From: Gnomoniopsis sp. IMI 355080
Taxonomy: Eukaryota; Ascomycota; Sordariomycetes; Diaporthales; Gnomoniaceae
Assembly: GCA_027946555.1 (NCBI GenBank)
Contig: JAPEVC010000079.1
Coordinates: 62,001 to 126,000, forward strand
Reading direction: 5' to 3'
Length of the DNA stretch: 64,000 nucleotides
The stretch's first letter is position 1. Each line of letters starts with the position of its first letter. Below, one piece after another: positions 1 to 12,237 of this stretch. The notes under the pieces are model-generated. The model saw only the letters and a program-made list of their open reading frames with translations. It searched no databases and had not been told where the DNA came from. Both the position numbers and the translations under genes were made by a program.

Positions 1-1498
1 ATGGAGACAAAACAAACGCGCGGTCGAGCAGCTGTCACTGACAGGTCGTTCATGTGCTATTATTATTTGATTTGCAGCACGGCCAGCTCTCCTATCGGCC
101 GATCTACTTTATTAACAGCGACCATGGCCCATGTGGCGCGGGGCACAAGGGGCGCAAAACCTTAACTCCTCTGGCCATCCACAGGTACCGAAGTTTGACT
201 TCCTGCTCCGAACCAATCGGAGGACGTACCACAATGCAAGGAATGGTGTGGAGGGGTGGCGAATATCCACAAGCAGCAGTGCTTGTGTCCTCAGTGGCCC
301 GCGGTTAAGGCCCTGCCAGCCCTGCTTGCTTTGCTGCTGCTGCGGAAATGGAGCTTCCCGTCCTCGTGCTGCGTGATCACCGACATAGTACATAATCGAA
401 AGCGGGAACCCCCACGCTCGCGGCATTGTTTTATATTGAGCCCAAGATCATTCCAGGCGGTCCAGAAGGGTTGGGGTCGCAACCTCCAGCCCATATCTGA
501 CTGTGTTAAGAAGCCAAATGGACAGAAGAGGACAAGAGGCCCTAGCCTCACTGCGACGTTCGTGACGATCCATACCTTTTTCGACCTACCGTAGTTAGTA
601 CTTAGTAGAAAGATCTCCGGGCTCTCAAACTATAGCTATGAAACCCCTCCAAAGCCACTCGGCACCTTTCTCAGCAGGCGTACGACTAACGAATCGCCCT
701 CTCTCTGATCTGCTCTCGCTATAATAAATAACACAGTCGTCGCCACTTCCGCCAAAGGCCATTTCATGGCGTGGATCACGCGACTCGCCAGCATATTCAT
801 TCGTCCATTTTAGGTTACCTCGGACCCCTACTATCGATCGTCCCGCAACCTGTATAAGTTCCGAGAACCTGGGCACCCAAACTCTAGTCATTCACGCCGA
901 TAATAGCTGTTTTTTACTGGGTCCTCGACAACAAACATATCACTGTCAAGATAGGGGGACCTGGACGTGCGAAACGAATCCTTTACATTTGCGGTCATGG
1001 CCAGAATGCATAATAAGTCTGGAATCTCCTGATCTCCAGGTCAGCGGTCAGCTGATGTATTCAGATAAGTTTGAAACGCATGTCATCAAGAACTTTAAAA
1101 AGCACTCGATTGTCTCCTTAGGTGCAAGGTGATTCTGGTATGCGGGATTCGTGAATTGAGTTTGGTTTCGTATGCATTAATCCACTATTGTGCAATATGT
1201 GGCACTCGCTGCCTCGATTGTCGAATATTGCCGGGGCACACCGAGGTTGGAACAATCTCACCGATCATGTTGAGCTCGCTAACTGCGTATCTGACTCGAA
1301 AGCTTATTGTCTGTCCTTTTTCTTGCCTTATCCTGTCAGCAAACAGCAAATCGTTCGCAGCAAGTCGCCGTCTGTGTTCCATCTCCAGCAACTGACAGAC
1401 CAAACCATCAACATCTATCACCGCCCGGACTCGCCCTAGCATCGAACGGATCGACGGACCCGAGGGACCCACCAGCAGGACAACCATCGCGAATCGCG
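1..1498. other. Intergenic, no supported gene
   Basis: I see no convincing gene here. Several overlapping short frames on both strands have low-complexity, shadow-like translations and no recognisable motif. The last few hundred bases probably hold the promoter and 5' UTR of the serine hydrolase that starts at 1499. A frame open upstream of 1499 continues into that gene but has no family-like sequence. Confidence 0.6.
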
Positions 1499-2296
1499 AT
1501 GAACGGCGCCAGTGAAGAGCGGCCCCCGCCGCCAGACGCGAGCACCCTCCACTATCCGCGCATCCTCTGTCTCCACGGTGGCGGCACCAACTCTCGCATC
1601 TTCCACATGCAATGCCGCGCCATTTCGCACAACCTCAAGTCCCGCTTCCGCATGGTCTTTGCCGAGGCCCCCTTCCCGTCCACCGCTGGGCCGGACGTCC
1701 TGACCGTGTACGCCGAGTGCGGGCCCTTCAAGCGCTGGGTGCTGACGGTGGAGCCAAACGCCGTGGAGAAGCAGCCCAAGGAAACGTGGGCGGCCATCGA
1801 GAATTCGCTGGGGGACACGATGGATGCCGACGACCAGCTTGGCGCCACGGGTGAGTGGGTCGCTGTGCTGGGGTTCAGCCAGGGTGCTAAGATTGCGGCG
1901 AGCATTCTCCTCCTGCAGCAGGAGATGCCTGAGAGGCTTGGGCGCATGAGAAGGTCAGAGAAGGGCTTCCGCTTTGGGATCTTGATGGCGGGACGTGGGC
2001 CGTTGCTGCCGCTGGACCCGGACAAGGCCTCTTGGCTGGATGGGAAATTCAACTACGTTAACAACGAGGCAGCCAACCGGATTCTGCGTGTGCCGACCAT
2101 TCATTTTCACGGACTGGATGACCCAGGCTTGGGATACCATCAAGTGCTGTTGGAGGAATGGTGCGATCCGAAGACAACATCGCTGCTTGAGTGGGATGGC
2201 AACCACCGCCTGCCCTTCAAGACGCCCGATGTGAAGCTGTTGGTGGATAAGATCCTAATGTTTGCGAATCAGACAGGGGTTCCTTTAAAAGCATGA
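1499..2296 (+). CDS. FSH-family serine hydrolase (alpha/beta hydrolase)
   Basis: Single-exon gene of 265 residues, the usual FSH1 size (about 240-280). The family motif LCLHGGGTN lies near residues 23-31. The nucleophile elbow GFSQGA places the catalytic serine at 127. The acid is probably Asp207 in HFHGLDDP and the base His236 in WDGNHRLP. FSH hydrolases act on small esters or thioesters, and some (LovG and CtnB types) release polyketides; no polyketide synthase is present here, so the substrate is unknown. The start at 1499 puts a conventional N-terminus just before the first beta strand. The frame is open back to 1307, but that extension looks non-coding. Probably cytosolic, since no signal peptide is seen. 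Confidence 0.88.
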   Translation: MNGASEERPPPPDASTLHYPRILCLHGGGTNSRIFHMQCRAISHNLKSRFRMVFAEAPFPSTAGPDVLTVYAECGPFKRWVLTVEPNAVEKQPKETWAAIENSLGDTMDADDQLGATGEWVAVLGFSQGAKIAASILLLQQEMPERLGRMRRSEKGFRFGILMAGRGPLLPLDPDKASWLDGKFNYVNNEAANRILRVPTIHFHGLDDPGLGYHQVLLEEWCDPKTTSLLEWDGNHRLPFKTPDVKLLVDKILMFANQTGVPLKA

Positions 2297-5200
2297 TAGA
2301 AGTGGTAGTCTGGGGCAGGATACACGTCATTTTTTGTCATTGTTCTGGCATAGTAATAGAAGTATCTGACCGGTGGAAGCATCCATGTCAAAATGGTGGA
2401 CGGGCACTTCCTCGGCACAGATGCTACGCATTCATGAAAGGCATAAAGAAGACGAGGGATAGACTTGGCCAGCTCCCTAGTAAGAGATCAACGGCCTAGA
2501 TAGCAGGCATACCCACGTGGATAATCATAAACAAGAAATCCATCACATCTTAAGGTTCTTGTGTCAATCATTTGGACCGATACGCAGTTCCCTGATGTGT
2601 GACCTGAAAGTCTAACTGTTTTGGGCTCCTAGCATCCTTTGGTAGCCGTTATGAATAAGACGGACGTTCGTCTTGTACACTGTACGAATTCCGAAGCCTT
2701 CGTTGAGTCTGATTGGCATTTACCTACCTCTGATGTCAAGGCTTTGAGTATAAGGAGTGGTTTGTGCAACCAGCCACCTCTCCCCTTGTAGATACCCCAG
2801 GTTGACTCGAGAATTAGATTTCAACATGGGTGACTCTTCCGGCTAGACTTGCTATTCGTTCTCTGACATGCATTCGGACGAAAAGTATCTCCGACCAAAT
2901 TTTAGAGAGACACAGAGCACAATGGTACGCGCGTTCCATTTGTTTCGGGCATGTAAGCCCTGGGAGTCTACAGAAAGAAGGCATACAGCAGCAAATATGA
3001 TACCTAGGTAAGCAATTGACTGTAATACCACCTAACATTCGAGGGATACTGTCGAATCTGTATGATGAATTGTGTCAACCTTGTAGTAAATGCTGCCACT
3101 TCAGAATGCTGTATGTACTTAGTCTGAAGTCGCCATCATGTCTTCTCAAAAAAAGATCACTTCACTACCTCCCAATCTATTTTAGGTACCTACTCTACTC
3201 CATTCACGTTGATTACAAGCTGGGCCGGAGCTACGATTAAGTCCGGTCTTGATGAACCCCTGAACTCCAGCATTCAGAATAGTAGTAGCTTACTCTGACG
3301 TCTGCTACTATGTACACATCACAGCTGAGCCTAGTCATACCTGAGTCAAGACTTACAGGTTGGCGAGTCCGAAGATAAACCGGTATTCTCCATTTAGTAG
3401 CTTCATTTGGCATCAGGACTAGCGGAAAGCCGTACGAGCATGCACTTGGTTGCCCAACTCCACTTGCTATCATACTCTGCTTACGACAGGCCATGTCTTT
3501 CGTTTCAGCCGCACTTTAGGGAGAGTTTAAAGACTTTGAAGACGTCAACAGCTGCAGACACCTAGGTCGTCAGCGGAGCCGTATTCCATCCACACTTAAA
3601 GCAAGAAGATATTTTCATCACTCTCCCCACTTGATTGTTACATGCTCACAGTGACGAGCGCTAGCTCGCGGTGTGGGCAACGGTCCCGTACGATGATCTC
3701 ATGCGCATGCAACACACGTCTTCCCTTCCCAACCGAGACAAGCTTGACGTCGATTTCGGGCCTTTTGAAGATCCATAATATGGCATGATTTGTCTAAACT
3801 GATCTTCTACCCCAGGACCCACACCACATAGAAGCTCTGAAGCAATTACCTGATAGTGAGAAAACTGTGTTGCAACCTTGCCACCAACCCGTGACCACGG
3901 GCAGGATACATGTGGGGTCCAAGGCTTCAGAAAGGACAACTATTAAATATTATATGGGATAGACATTCTGGTACAAGGGAAATTGATTTGCGAGACAACG
4001 CTAAGGCTCAATCTAAAGTGGCCCAGGGGAGTGTTACAAACTTCGTGCGAGCGCGTAAATGCTGTTGTCGAGATATGTCTCGAACACACACAAAGCAGCG
4101 GCTGAGATGAAAAGAACTAAATAAAATTTTCAAGACGCCCTGGTGAACAAATCACCATAAAAAACGGCGCCTGGGCTTTACCTACCTGTGGCGGCCCGTG
4201 AATTCCGATGAGAGGAGGCGGAGTCTGAGTGACCCTCCAGACAGGCATGCGGATAGGGGAAAGAGGCGCTACGGCACTCAACATAATGTCATTCCAACCT
4301 GGAACTCTCGCATGAGCCGTAAATATCCTCCACTGGGTCATACTTAGCCCCGCTGCTGGGTCTTGATTGAATATAGTAGCGTGCCGCAGATCCAGTCAGC
4401 CATGCGTTTCCACTTCCTTCTCCACTAAGTACTCTAGTCCCCAGGTTATACAGGTCTTTCTTGGGTACCTAAGGTCAGAAGGGCATCTATTGAACAAACC
4501 CAGTATAGGCGAAACCATGCTTACATAACGGCTTGATAATGTCATCGACTACGCAACTGGTAAGTATTGGGAAAAGATATCCGTAGATTAGTGATATTGC
4601 ACATAAAAGGAAGCGAAATTCAAGAATATAGTACATGATGTTGAGGTGAAAGTCAGCGGGCAACAGTCAAGTTCCAATCTAGAGACACAACGGGCGACCA
4701 TATGGCACATCGTGGCTAACAGAAGGGGTCAAGCCGAGTACCTGGGCATAATTATGCTGGCTGTTCTCTGACCTTATATCTCTTAGTGGATCTGTCGAAT
4801 CCGCTTCACACCAATCAAGACTGACATCTACAGGAGCGAGACAGCTGAATAGCCACGAGGTGAATCGCCAATTGTCGCTTTTCGACGGTAGACGTATTAT
4901 CACCACGCACAATAGACAAGTTCCACGCCTGGTCCGTATTTTGGACACGCCATATGTGCCCGGATATTCGATGATAGGTAGAAACGCGTATGATTTCCAC
5001 GTACGCTACTTTCACTGTGTTGTCAATACTATCAAGTCAAGGTTCAACTTTTGAGCCTCATCGGGATGTTGAAAGACATGGGCTTTTGTATTAAGGGTTG
5101 CGAAATGGAAAACCTTACTCACTGATATTGCTATGATCCACAATTTCTCCTATATATAGGATAACAATCGGATCATACATGTAGACACTAGGAGAACTTG

Positions 5201-6052
5201 TTCTTGGCTAGCTAGCGAAGATTACATTCGGTCCCCACCCTCTCTCGTCGGGTACGACAAACGAGTCTTCGTAGATCAGTCATCGCTCAACAATTCCTTC
5301 TCATCGTCGCTATAAAAACGAATCAATCATAAAACGTTTATCGATTCGGTCCAGCGTGTTCATAACATCACCTTGGGGTTGTGAGAGCAGACTGCCGCCT
5401 TCATGCGCCAATATTTGAACACTATTGAATTCCAGTTGTTCGGAACATTGCAAAGCAATATCACCCAGGTTCCTGAGTATTTTAGGAACCAGAAATGGGA
5501 CTGAACTCAATAACAAATACTATTCGAGGTAACGGAGACACCGAGACGCCACACTTGACCCGCAACCCAAGACGCCAAAGGTGAAGGTCAAAGGATCCCT
5601 AGGTCCTTACCACAGCATGTTCTCCGGGGAGTCCAATACATCCTATTCATTGCGCCCAAATGACTCTATCTTTGGCCATCCTGTTTGCCCTCATCGGTGC
5701 ACCTGAATGGCTAACAAACTTTATTTGCGGATCTCTGGGCACTTGGCTTACTCTGTGTGAGCACCTTGATGGCCACAAAAATTCTGCCATGCCGCGCTCT
5801 TGGCGATGTCAACAAGAACATCGCAAGCTTTTGGTTGCTCCAATTAGTGCACATCATTCGCAACACAAGACCTCGTTATGTGGAGCGGGCAAAGACAGTA
5901 CAAGAAGGACGCTAGTCGTATAAGAAGTGCAATCTTCGCACTTCAAATGCAGACTTTTTGGGGAACGGGGTGCATGCCATGAAAAAGAGCCCAGCTCGTC
6001 GGGAACCCAAAAAAACGCCAATATAACGTCTTATGTGTCTTTGCATTCCAGG
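2297..6052. other. 3.7-kb gene-poor intergenic region
   Basis: Nothing in this stretch has the length, motif content or splice structure of a gene. It contains one exact copy of the recurrent palindrome TACCTAGGTA (3001-3010) and a 12-bp palindrome CCTATATATAGG near 5149. The last part should include the promoter of the MFS permease at 6053. A frame at 5660-5923 looked possible but has no recognisable content. Confidence 0.5.
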
Positions 6053-7698
6053 ATGTCGGTAGATCAGAGGCTCTTGGAGCCGAAAACTTTTCTTACGAAG
6101 CTCAAGCATATTGTCCTGGCAGATAAACAGTATCCTGAAAAGAGGCTTGTTCAGAAACTAGGTTCGGGCTGCACTCATCCTTCTTGGGACAGACTTCTCT
6201 GACGATTGAGTACCTAGACTTTTTTATCCTGACTTATTGCTGCATCAGCTCATTTTTCAACTATGTTGATAGGCAATCTTTTGCAAATGCTTACGTTGCC
6301 GGTCTCAAAGAAGACCTCAATCTCTCGGGCAACGACTACAACGTTATTCTAGCCATGTTCACTGCCGGATCTGTCATTGGCCAGTTCCCTCACAGTGTCA
6401 TGATACACAAAGTTCCGCCACGGATCTGGCTCCCGTCCATGGTGCTGGTTTGGGCCGGTATCACAATGTCCTGTGCAGCTTGCCGGACATACTCTCAACT
6501 CTGTGCCGTGCGCTTCCTCCAGGGGCTGGCAGAAGCAAGTACATACTGCGGTACGATCTACATCATTGGGTCGTGGTATAGACCATGTGAGATAGCCAAG
6601 CGCACGGCGATCTTTACAGCAGCGGGTCAGGCAGGTTCAATGTTTGCGGGAATTATGATGGCTGCCATCTACACTGGGATGGATGGCTACAACGGTCTGC
6701 GAGGCTGGCAGTGGCTTTTTCTCATCAATGGCATGTGAGTGATTTTGGGTGATAACCTTCGATCGATTCAACTATCTCAATGGATGTCGTCTAACCATAT
6801 GATTGGTAGCATTACATGCCCTATTGCCATCATGGGCTTTTTGTACTTTCCCGACACGCCAGAAAACACCAAAGCCCCTTATTTGAGCCAAGCAGAACGA
6901 GACTTGGCCCTGGCAAGACTTCCACCCAAAAAGGCTGATGGCCACAACGTCAACCTCATCTCGCTAGCCAAGCGAACATTCAGCTCCAGCGCATTCTACA
7001 TCTTCCTGGGTTGGGCAATCATCACCGGTGCGCTGGAAGCGTTCGTTGTCCAGGGCCTGTTCCTCCTCTGGATGAAAGCAAACAGTTCCCACTTCTCCCA
7101 GTCTCAAATCAACACCTATCCACTAGGTGTACAGGCAGTGGGCATTGTTTCCAACTTTTTGGCGGCCGTCCATGTCGACTGGTCGGGAACACGAGTGCCA
7201 ATGGGAGTGCTTGCTGCTTTGCTTCAACTGATATCCGCCATTATGCTGCTGGTCCCAAGCCTCCCTTTCGGTGGCACATTCTTCGCGTTCTATCTGGCTG
7301 GCACGTCTTATATCGTCAACCCCGTTTCTTACGGCTGGGCGAACATTATACTGCAGCGCAGCGGTGACGACGCTGTGCGGTCGGTAATCTTATACGGCAT
7401 GAATGCGGCTCAGACTTGCCTTTATACATTCTGGGGCATCGCTCTCTACCCAGCTTCGGACGCGCCCTATTGGAAGAAGGGCTACATTACGATGATTGTG
7501 GTGGTCATCTCCATGCTAGCATTTCTATACCTGGTACAGAGGTTGGATCGAAAGACCTTTGCTAGATATGGAGACGCCGCTGTTCGCGACATTCCTGACG
7601 AGGTGGCCAGTGAGGAAATTAAAATTATATCCGGTGACGAGGTTTATACTGAGAAAGGTATCACACAGCGACATGGCTCACTAGAAAAGCATGCATAA
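6053..7698 (+). CDS. MFS permease, allantoate/pantothenate (DAL5/Liz1) type
   Basis: Three-exon gene: 6053-6161, 6218-6734, 6810-7698, giving 504 residues. Introns of 56 and 75 bp have GT/AG ends, and the first has a CTGAC branch site. The joins restore the family order: QKL-DFFIL in the first transmembrane helix, then NYVDRQ (Asp54-Arg55), and LFLINGI-ITCPIA after the sixth helix. FPDTPENT and the central loop are typical of the anion:cation symporter family that takes up allantoate, pantothenate, nicotinate or related acids at the plasma membrane. About 12 hydrophobic segments are present and the C-terminus is cytosolic. The start is the first ATG before a short hydrophilic tail; the frame is open to 5927, so a longer N-terminus is possible. 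Substrate is not predictable. Confidence 0.87.
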
Positions 7699-8534
7699 CT
7701 TGCGGAGCGGCATATACTATCTAGGAAATTTCAGGCTATTTCTGAAAGAGTCCTCCGACATTTGTAGAACAAATGAAATTACTAGCGAGTCCAAATTGAA
7801 TTAGCTTGATTATTCTCATGAATTACATGTTAACATGGTTTGTCCTAAAGGGCCTGACCATTTACCATAACCAACCGGGGGGGCTTCAGGCCTGTTCTTG
7901 GGTTGAATGAATATCCCCAAGGTGATCATCCTCGACGCAAATAGTATGATACAAGAACCCAATGTGGCTCCGTCGTTGATCGACGACAGGGTTATATTGG
8001 TAGGTGCGTAGGTTATCCACAGTCGCATAGATAGGCAACGTTGAGAGTGGAATCATGACCATTCTAAAGAACGAAGCGATGGCGTGTATAGCAAGGACTC
8101 AAGGAATGTGACCATGACCAGCTTCGATGAGAAATATTTGGTTTTTCTTAAAGCTACCTGCAGGACAGGGAAAACTCGGGATATATGCCGTAAGTCCCAA
8201 GTCTTTTACTGTCATCGTCGGTGGGCGGATCGGAGTTCCTCTGTCAAAAGCTAAAAGACTGCTCAAGTACCTACGCCAAGCTATGGAAACGTACGTTGAG
8301 CTGGTATCAGAAACATGCCCATTTAGTTGCGGAAAGAAGAGCGCTTAGCCAACCTCATCATATTGTTTGAATAAGTAACAGAAATCATTTGAACCGTTGC
8401 CATCCCTCAACCGCGGTGGCTTGATTGAACAACGTCACTAATGTGCTTATGGAGATCCTTGCCAAGCATTGAATTGCAGACTCTTTGAAAGGAAGACAGG
8501 CTATATATGGTAATCTCGTTTATGCTGACACAAA

Positions 8535-8558
8535 ACCAGTACTCGGCCGAGTACTGGT
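8535..8558. repeat. 24-bp perfect palindrome centred on CGGCCG
   Basis: The two 12-bp arms, ACCAGTACTCGG and its reverse complement, abut with no spacer, so the site is fully two-fold symmetric. It lies about 840 bp after the MFS permease and 730 bp before the Kre9-like gene. It could be a binding site for a dimeric regulator or a cruciform-forming sequence; which one cannot be read from the sequence. Confidence 0.9.
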
Positions 8559-9253
8559 GATTTGCCGGGTGCGAGAACATGGAATTCTGGGTATCTGACA
8601 TGGGGAGTTTACCCCTGAAAGACACACCAAACACCAGGCCGAAGTTGGCTAAGTGCTGCCAAAGAGGATTTGATGGATGCAATGTCAGCATTTTAGCCCG
8701 CCAGCCCCGTCAGCATTACTTTTGTGTGGCTGAGTTGGTGGGTCATTTCGAAATTGCAAACAGGGCCTCGTAGTTACAGCTTGAGCACTCGGATAGTTTC
8801 AAACTGAATCAAAAAAACTCATAATGCAGCAGTGTTGGTCAAATATATCAAAGGTCAGGACGATCTATCAGAGAGTAATTCTGTAGGGCTGATAGACGAC
8901 GTTGGTTTTCTCCGATGTCAAAACCTTATCATCCTTGTGGTCTGCAGGTTGTGTTAATTTCCCTTTCCGGCGCTGTGTGGGTCACGGCGTCGCATTTGAC
9001 GTGGGTATGCACAGGTTACTATTAGGAGCCGAAATGAGATTGCCGGACGCATTGGATGGAACACCCTTCAAGGGATTTCAAAATACTTAAAAGGAAATGG
9101 CACTGCTGCTGGCTGGGCGCCGTTCTCGAGAGCTTCTTTGCTCCTCCAACCGTCGGGCCCTCACCCTCAGTCATTCTTTAGTACCAGGTTCCATATAATA
9201 AGAATCATCACACTCGTTTTTACCACTATTTCGCGGCTGTCCAAAGAAAACCC

Positions 9254-9264
9254 TATATATATAA
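9254..9264 (+). promoter_or_regulatory. TATA-like element upstream of Kre9-like gene
   Basis: An alternating TATATATATAA run ends 22 bases before the ATG at 9287. If it is the functional TATA box, the 5' UTR would be very short; it may instead be a 5' UTR AT tract. Confidence 0.35.
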
Positions 9265-9286
9265 TCCTAGCGTCGATCCATTTGCA

Positions 9287-10208
9287 ATGCGTGTCTATCA
9301 AGTGCTCGCCCTTGGCGCTCAGCTTGCCGCGGCCATCTCCTTCAGCGATCCAGCCGAGAACGCGACTCTCACCCGGGGAGCCACCTTTGATCTGACCTGG
9401 TCATCTGTCGACACCGATCCCACCGCCTTCAGCGTCTATCTCGTCAACTTTGTAAACTGGCCTCCATTCTACACTCCTCTGGATCTGAGCCTCGAGACCA
9501 GCGCCGGCGCGGCGTCTGTCCGCATTCCCTGCGATGTGGACGACTCGTACGGCTATCAGTTGTAAGTTGAAATCCTTTACAATGTCCCGAGGGGCAGCCA
9601 ACGGCTGAGACGAGGCCAAATCCATTGACCAAATTACTCTCCCCAGTAATGCCATCAACGGCACGAATGTCTACGTGATCTACGCGCAGACTCCCAAATT
9701 CTCCATTGCTGGGGACAGCTGCACCGACCCGGTGACCACCACGGCCACCGCGCCCACCTGCGCAGCTGCCACGGTGACCGTCACGGTGCGTGGCAACTCT
9801 TCCTTCACCTCGGGCGCTGCTGCTTACGCAGCAATCACCCTGCCGGTGTCGTCGGCGTCGGCGACCTCGACGTTCGAGGGCGCCTGCCCTTCCACCATTG
9901 GTTGGAGTGGAAACTATAGCCAGCCAGTCACGCTAAGTAATCCTCCTCACGCAGGCCGCGCTGTAGCCACCGCTACCACTGCTTCTACCGAGATCATCGG
10001 GACGGCTCTCCCGAGTTATGGAGCACCGCACCACTGGAACACGACCATGACTATTCCTACCGTGACTAGTACTGGGTCGGAGGCTTCGGCAGCTACGGGA
10101 CTGGCTGGGGCGGAGAAGGTCAAGACCAAGAGCTGCTCGAAGAAGAGGCAGGCGAGGAAGAGGCACTCTGATGGCAATGGAAAGGTCAAGCCTCGCCCGA
10201 GGAGGTAG
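9287..10208 (+). CDS. Secreted Kre9/Knh1-like protein with basic C-terminus
   Basis: Two exons, 9287-9561 and 9647-10208, encode 278 residues. The 85-bp intron has a GTAAGT donor and a CATTGAC branch, and it joins YQ-FNAINGTNVYVIYAQ. An N-terminal signal peptide (about residues 1-16, ending in AAA) is followed by a Kre9/Knh1-type beta domain: FSDPAENATLTRG, then a TWSSVDT segment and SFSI-like strands through about residue 125. The rest is Ser/Thr/Ala-rich, as in fungal cell-wall glycoproteins. Most relatives end in a hydrophobic GPI-attachment tail. This one ends in a Lys/Arg-rich segment (KSCSKKRQARKRH and beyond), so it is probably secreted or wall-associated without a GPI anchor. The cell-wall role is inferred from the domain. 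Confidence 0.78.
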
Positions 10209-10981
10209 AAAGGGATAGTAGTACGTCGACATCACCGGGTCAGTGTCTCAAGGCAGATATCCATCCTCGTGATCTGCGCTCATCCGCACCACTGAATACA
10301 AACCTTGGTCTCCGCCGTCGATTCACGTCCAGGATGATTACCTACTCAAGCTGTATATTCACCACCTGGGCAGGATATATTCCGGCTTTGACAATGCACC
10401 GCACTGCGCACTGCCTTATATGATCCCATCGCCCCCTAGACTTAAAGTGCGTTTCGGTGTAGTCTATGGTTACCTTGTAAAATACCCGACTTCTAAGAAC
10501 CCAGATAACAAGTGGAGGAAGTAGTATACCGCATGATTGCTTCCACTGTCCATCTTTCGCTTGAAAATACTTCTTTAGTCGAGCTTCACATTCGATTCCG
10601 CTGCAGGCGCGAAAGTCCCACACGAAGCTCTTTCAAAACAAGTGGAATGGTATATTCTATCTTTGACGCGGGATATCTGAGCTCTTTGTTTGTGCCTTGC
10701 CCAACTTGGAACCCTCTTGTTCTCGAAGCGGGTAGGTACAAGTAGTTGTCCAAGTGGCATTCATCAGGAGACAAAGCACTTGCTTAGCTAGGTTCAACGA
10801 GTGATACAGGGCAGCAACATAGTGTAGAGTGTTGTTACATAACAATACAATTGTGATGGGTAGGGAGACGGCCATATATTCCTCGACTTCCCAGCTTCCA
10901 CGAACAGCCTGATCCTCGTGAGCAAGCAGTCAAATACCCAAGAGCCTCTTCATCATCATCATCATCAACAACAACACGAAG
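10209..10981. other. Intergenic region upstream of the zincin-like gene
   Basis: No gene is supported. Just before the next ATG is a short trinucleotide run of ATC/CAT units followed by CAACAACA, at about 10948-10977, which looks like 5' UTR microsatellite sequence. Confidence 0.55.
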
Positions 10982-12064
10982 ATGTCAAGCTCCTCCACCA
11001 GCACAACCAGCCTCCCGACTGGGGATCTCAAGCGAACAGCCTTACCAGTCTCTCCTCAAGAGTCACTGCTAGGCAGTACTCTCTCTAACAACATCCACCC
11101 GCTATTCAGACAGCACAACTTCCGAACCTGTGCCCTAACACCCGAGACCACCGGCACGGACAACAAAGAGCCCATCCTCCCCACCAGAACCTACGACCGC
11201 CTCCTCCCCGCTCTCCGTCTCGCCACCAACCTCCTCGAATTCTCCCTCCCCTTCCTCGCAAAAATCTCCTTTGCACCCTTGGTCTTCCCGAATTTCCCTC
11301 CAGGCGCAGCCCAGGCATCATCTGCATCCACCATCTACGCCCTCGACCCACACTTCGTCGCCACAGACGCACACATCACTCGTCTCCGCGCCCGCCTCGC
11401 AGACTGGGCAACACGCACTCGGTTCTACTGTGGCACTCCCTCCCTCCCCGGCGGCGGCTGCGACAAAGCCTGCACCGAGGTACGCACTCAAACGCAAACG
11501 ACGGGCGGCGGTAAGCTCCCCGCGCCAGCCTACACGGTGACGAGCATCTCGCGTGAGACGATTGCCTTTTTTACTGACCGGCAAAACAACTACGATACCT
11601 TACCCGTGGACGTCCGCACGGCGCAGCTGGTCGAGCTCGCGTTTGTGCTAGTGCACGAGCAGGCGCACGCGGCCTTCCACTGTCGGTGGGCCGAGGATGA
11701 GGAGATGAGTGCGGCGCATCGCGCCTTCATTGCGGCGGTCACGCCTGTCGAGCCGTTGTACCATACCCAGCTGGGGCCACAGTATCATGAGCTCGGCTTC
11801 GCGTGGTCGGCTTGGGTGCATGGGGGCAGTGTGCTTAGTTTGGGGATGGGACAGGGAGGAGGAATGATCTTCATTCGGTATCCCGAGGATGTGTTCCAGG
11901 AGGCGCAAGGCGTGACGGCGCAGAACTATCCGTTTCGCGAGTTCTTGCTGAGTGAGGCGTTTTGGGCGTATGTGCAGGCTGCTGGTCGGCCACCTGTGGA
12001 TTGGAATGAGGAGTCTGCATACTCGGGCTGGCTTGGGCAGTGCCTGATCGCGTATAATTCGTGA
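10982..12064 (+). CDS. Unknown protein with zincin-like HEQAH motif
   Basis: Single-exon frame of 360 residues with strongly coding, GC-rich codon use. I do not recognise the family. The clearest feature is VHEQAHAAFH, with HEQAH at residues 225-229. It matches the HExxH zinc-protease signature inside a helix of the expected kind (LVELAFVLVHEQAHAAF). A possible third zinc ligand is Glu270 in QYHELGFAW, 41 residues on. The protein has no clear signal peptide or membrane helix, and residues 1-15 are Ser/Thr-rich. The last 100 residues are Trp- and aromatic-rich (WSAWVHGG, FLLSEAFWAYVQ). It converges with the amino-acid permease, only 173 bp from stop to stop. Protease activity is inference; a non-catalytic HExxH occurrence is possible. 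Confidence 0.75.
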   Translation: MSSSSTSTTSLPTGDLKRTALPVSPQESLLGSTLSNNIHPLFRQHNFRTCALTPETTGTDNKEPILPTRTYDRLLPALRLATNLLEFSLPFLAKISFAPLVFPNFPPGAAQASSASTIYALDPHFVATDAHITRLRARLADWATRTRFYCGTPSLPGGGCDKACTEVRTQTQTTGGGKLPAPAYTVTSISRETIAFFTDRQNNYDTLPVDVRTAQLVELAFVLVHEQAHAAFHCRWAEDEEMSAAHRAFIAAVTPVEPLYHTQLGPQYHELGFAWSAWVHGGSVLSLGMGQGGGMIFIRYPEDVFQEAQGVTAQNYPFREFLLSEAFWAYVQAAGRPPVDWNEESAYSGWLGQCLIAYNS

Positions 12065-12237
12065 TAGGCCATCTCACCGTCTCGAGGTTCCGAAACAGTA
12101 TGATTTGTTATTGCAGGCCAAATAGAAATTCATATGACCCTGTTGCCAAGTCCGATGCCATGCTAGTATATTGTTATATAAGCGCCATGTTATCCAAAGT
12201 GCTGCATATAGCCTGCCTCCTCAGTTCATCCTTCATA

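Larger units (their letters stand above)
7699..9286. other. Intergenic region with a 24-bp perfect palindrome
   Basis: No supported gene. Small frames at 7816-8028 (-), 8127-8348 (+) and 8407-8691 (-) lack motifs. The region contains a perfect 24-bp palindrome (8535-8558, listed separately) and ends with the promoter of the Kre9-like gene. Confidence 0.55.
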
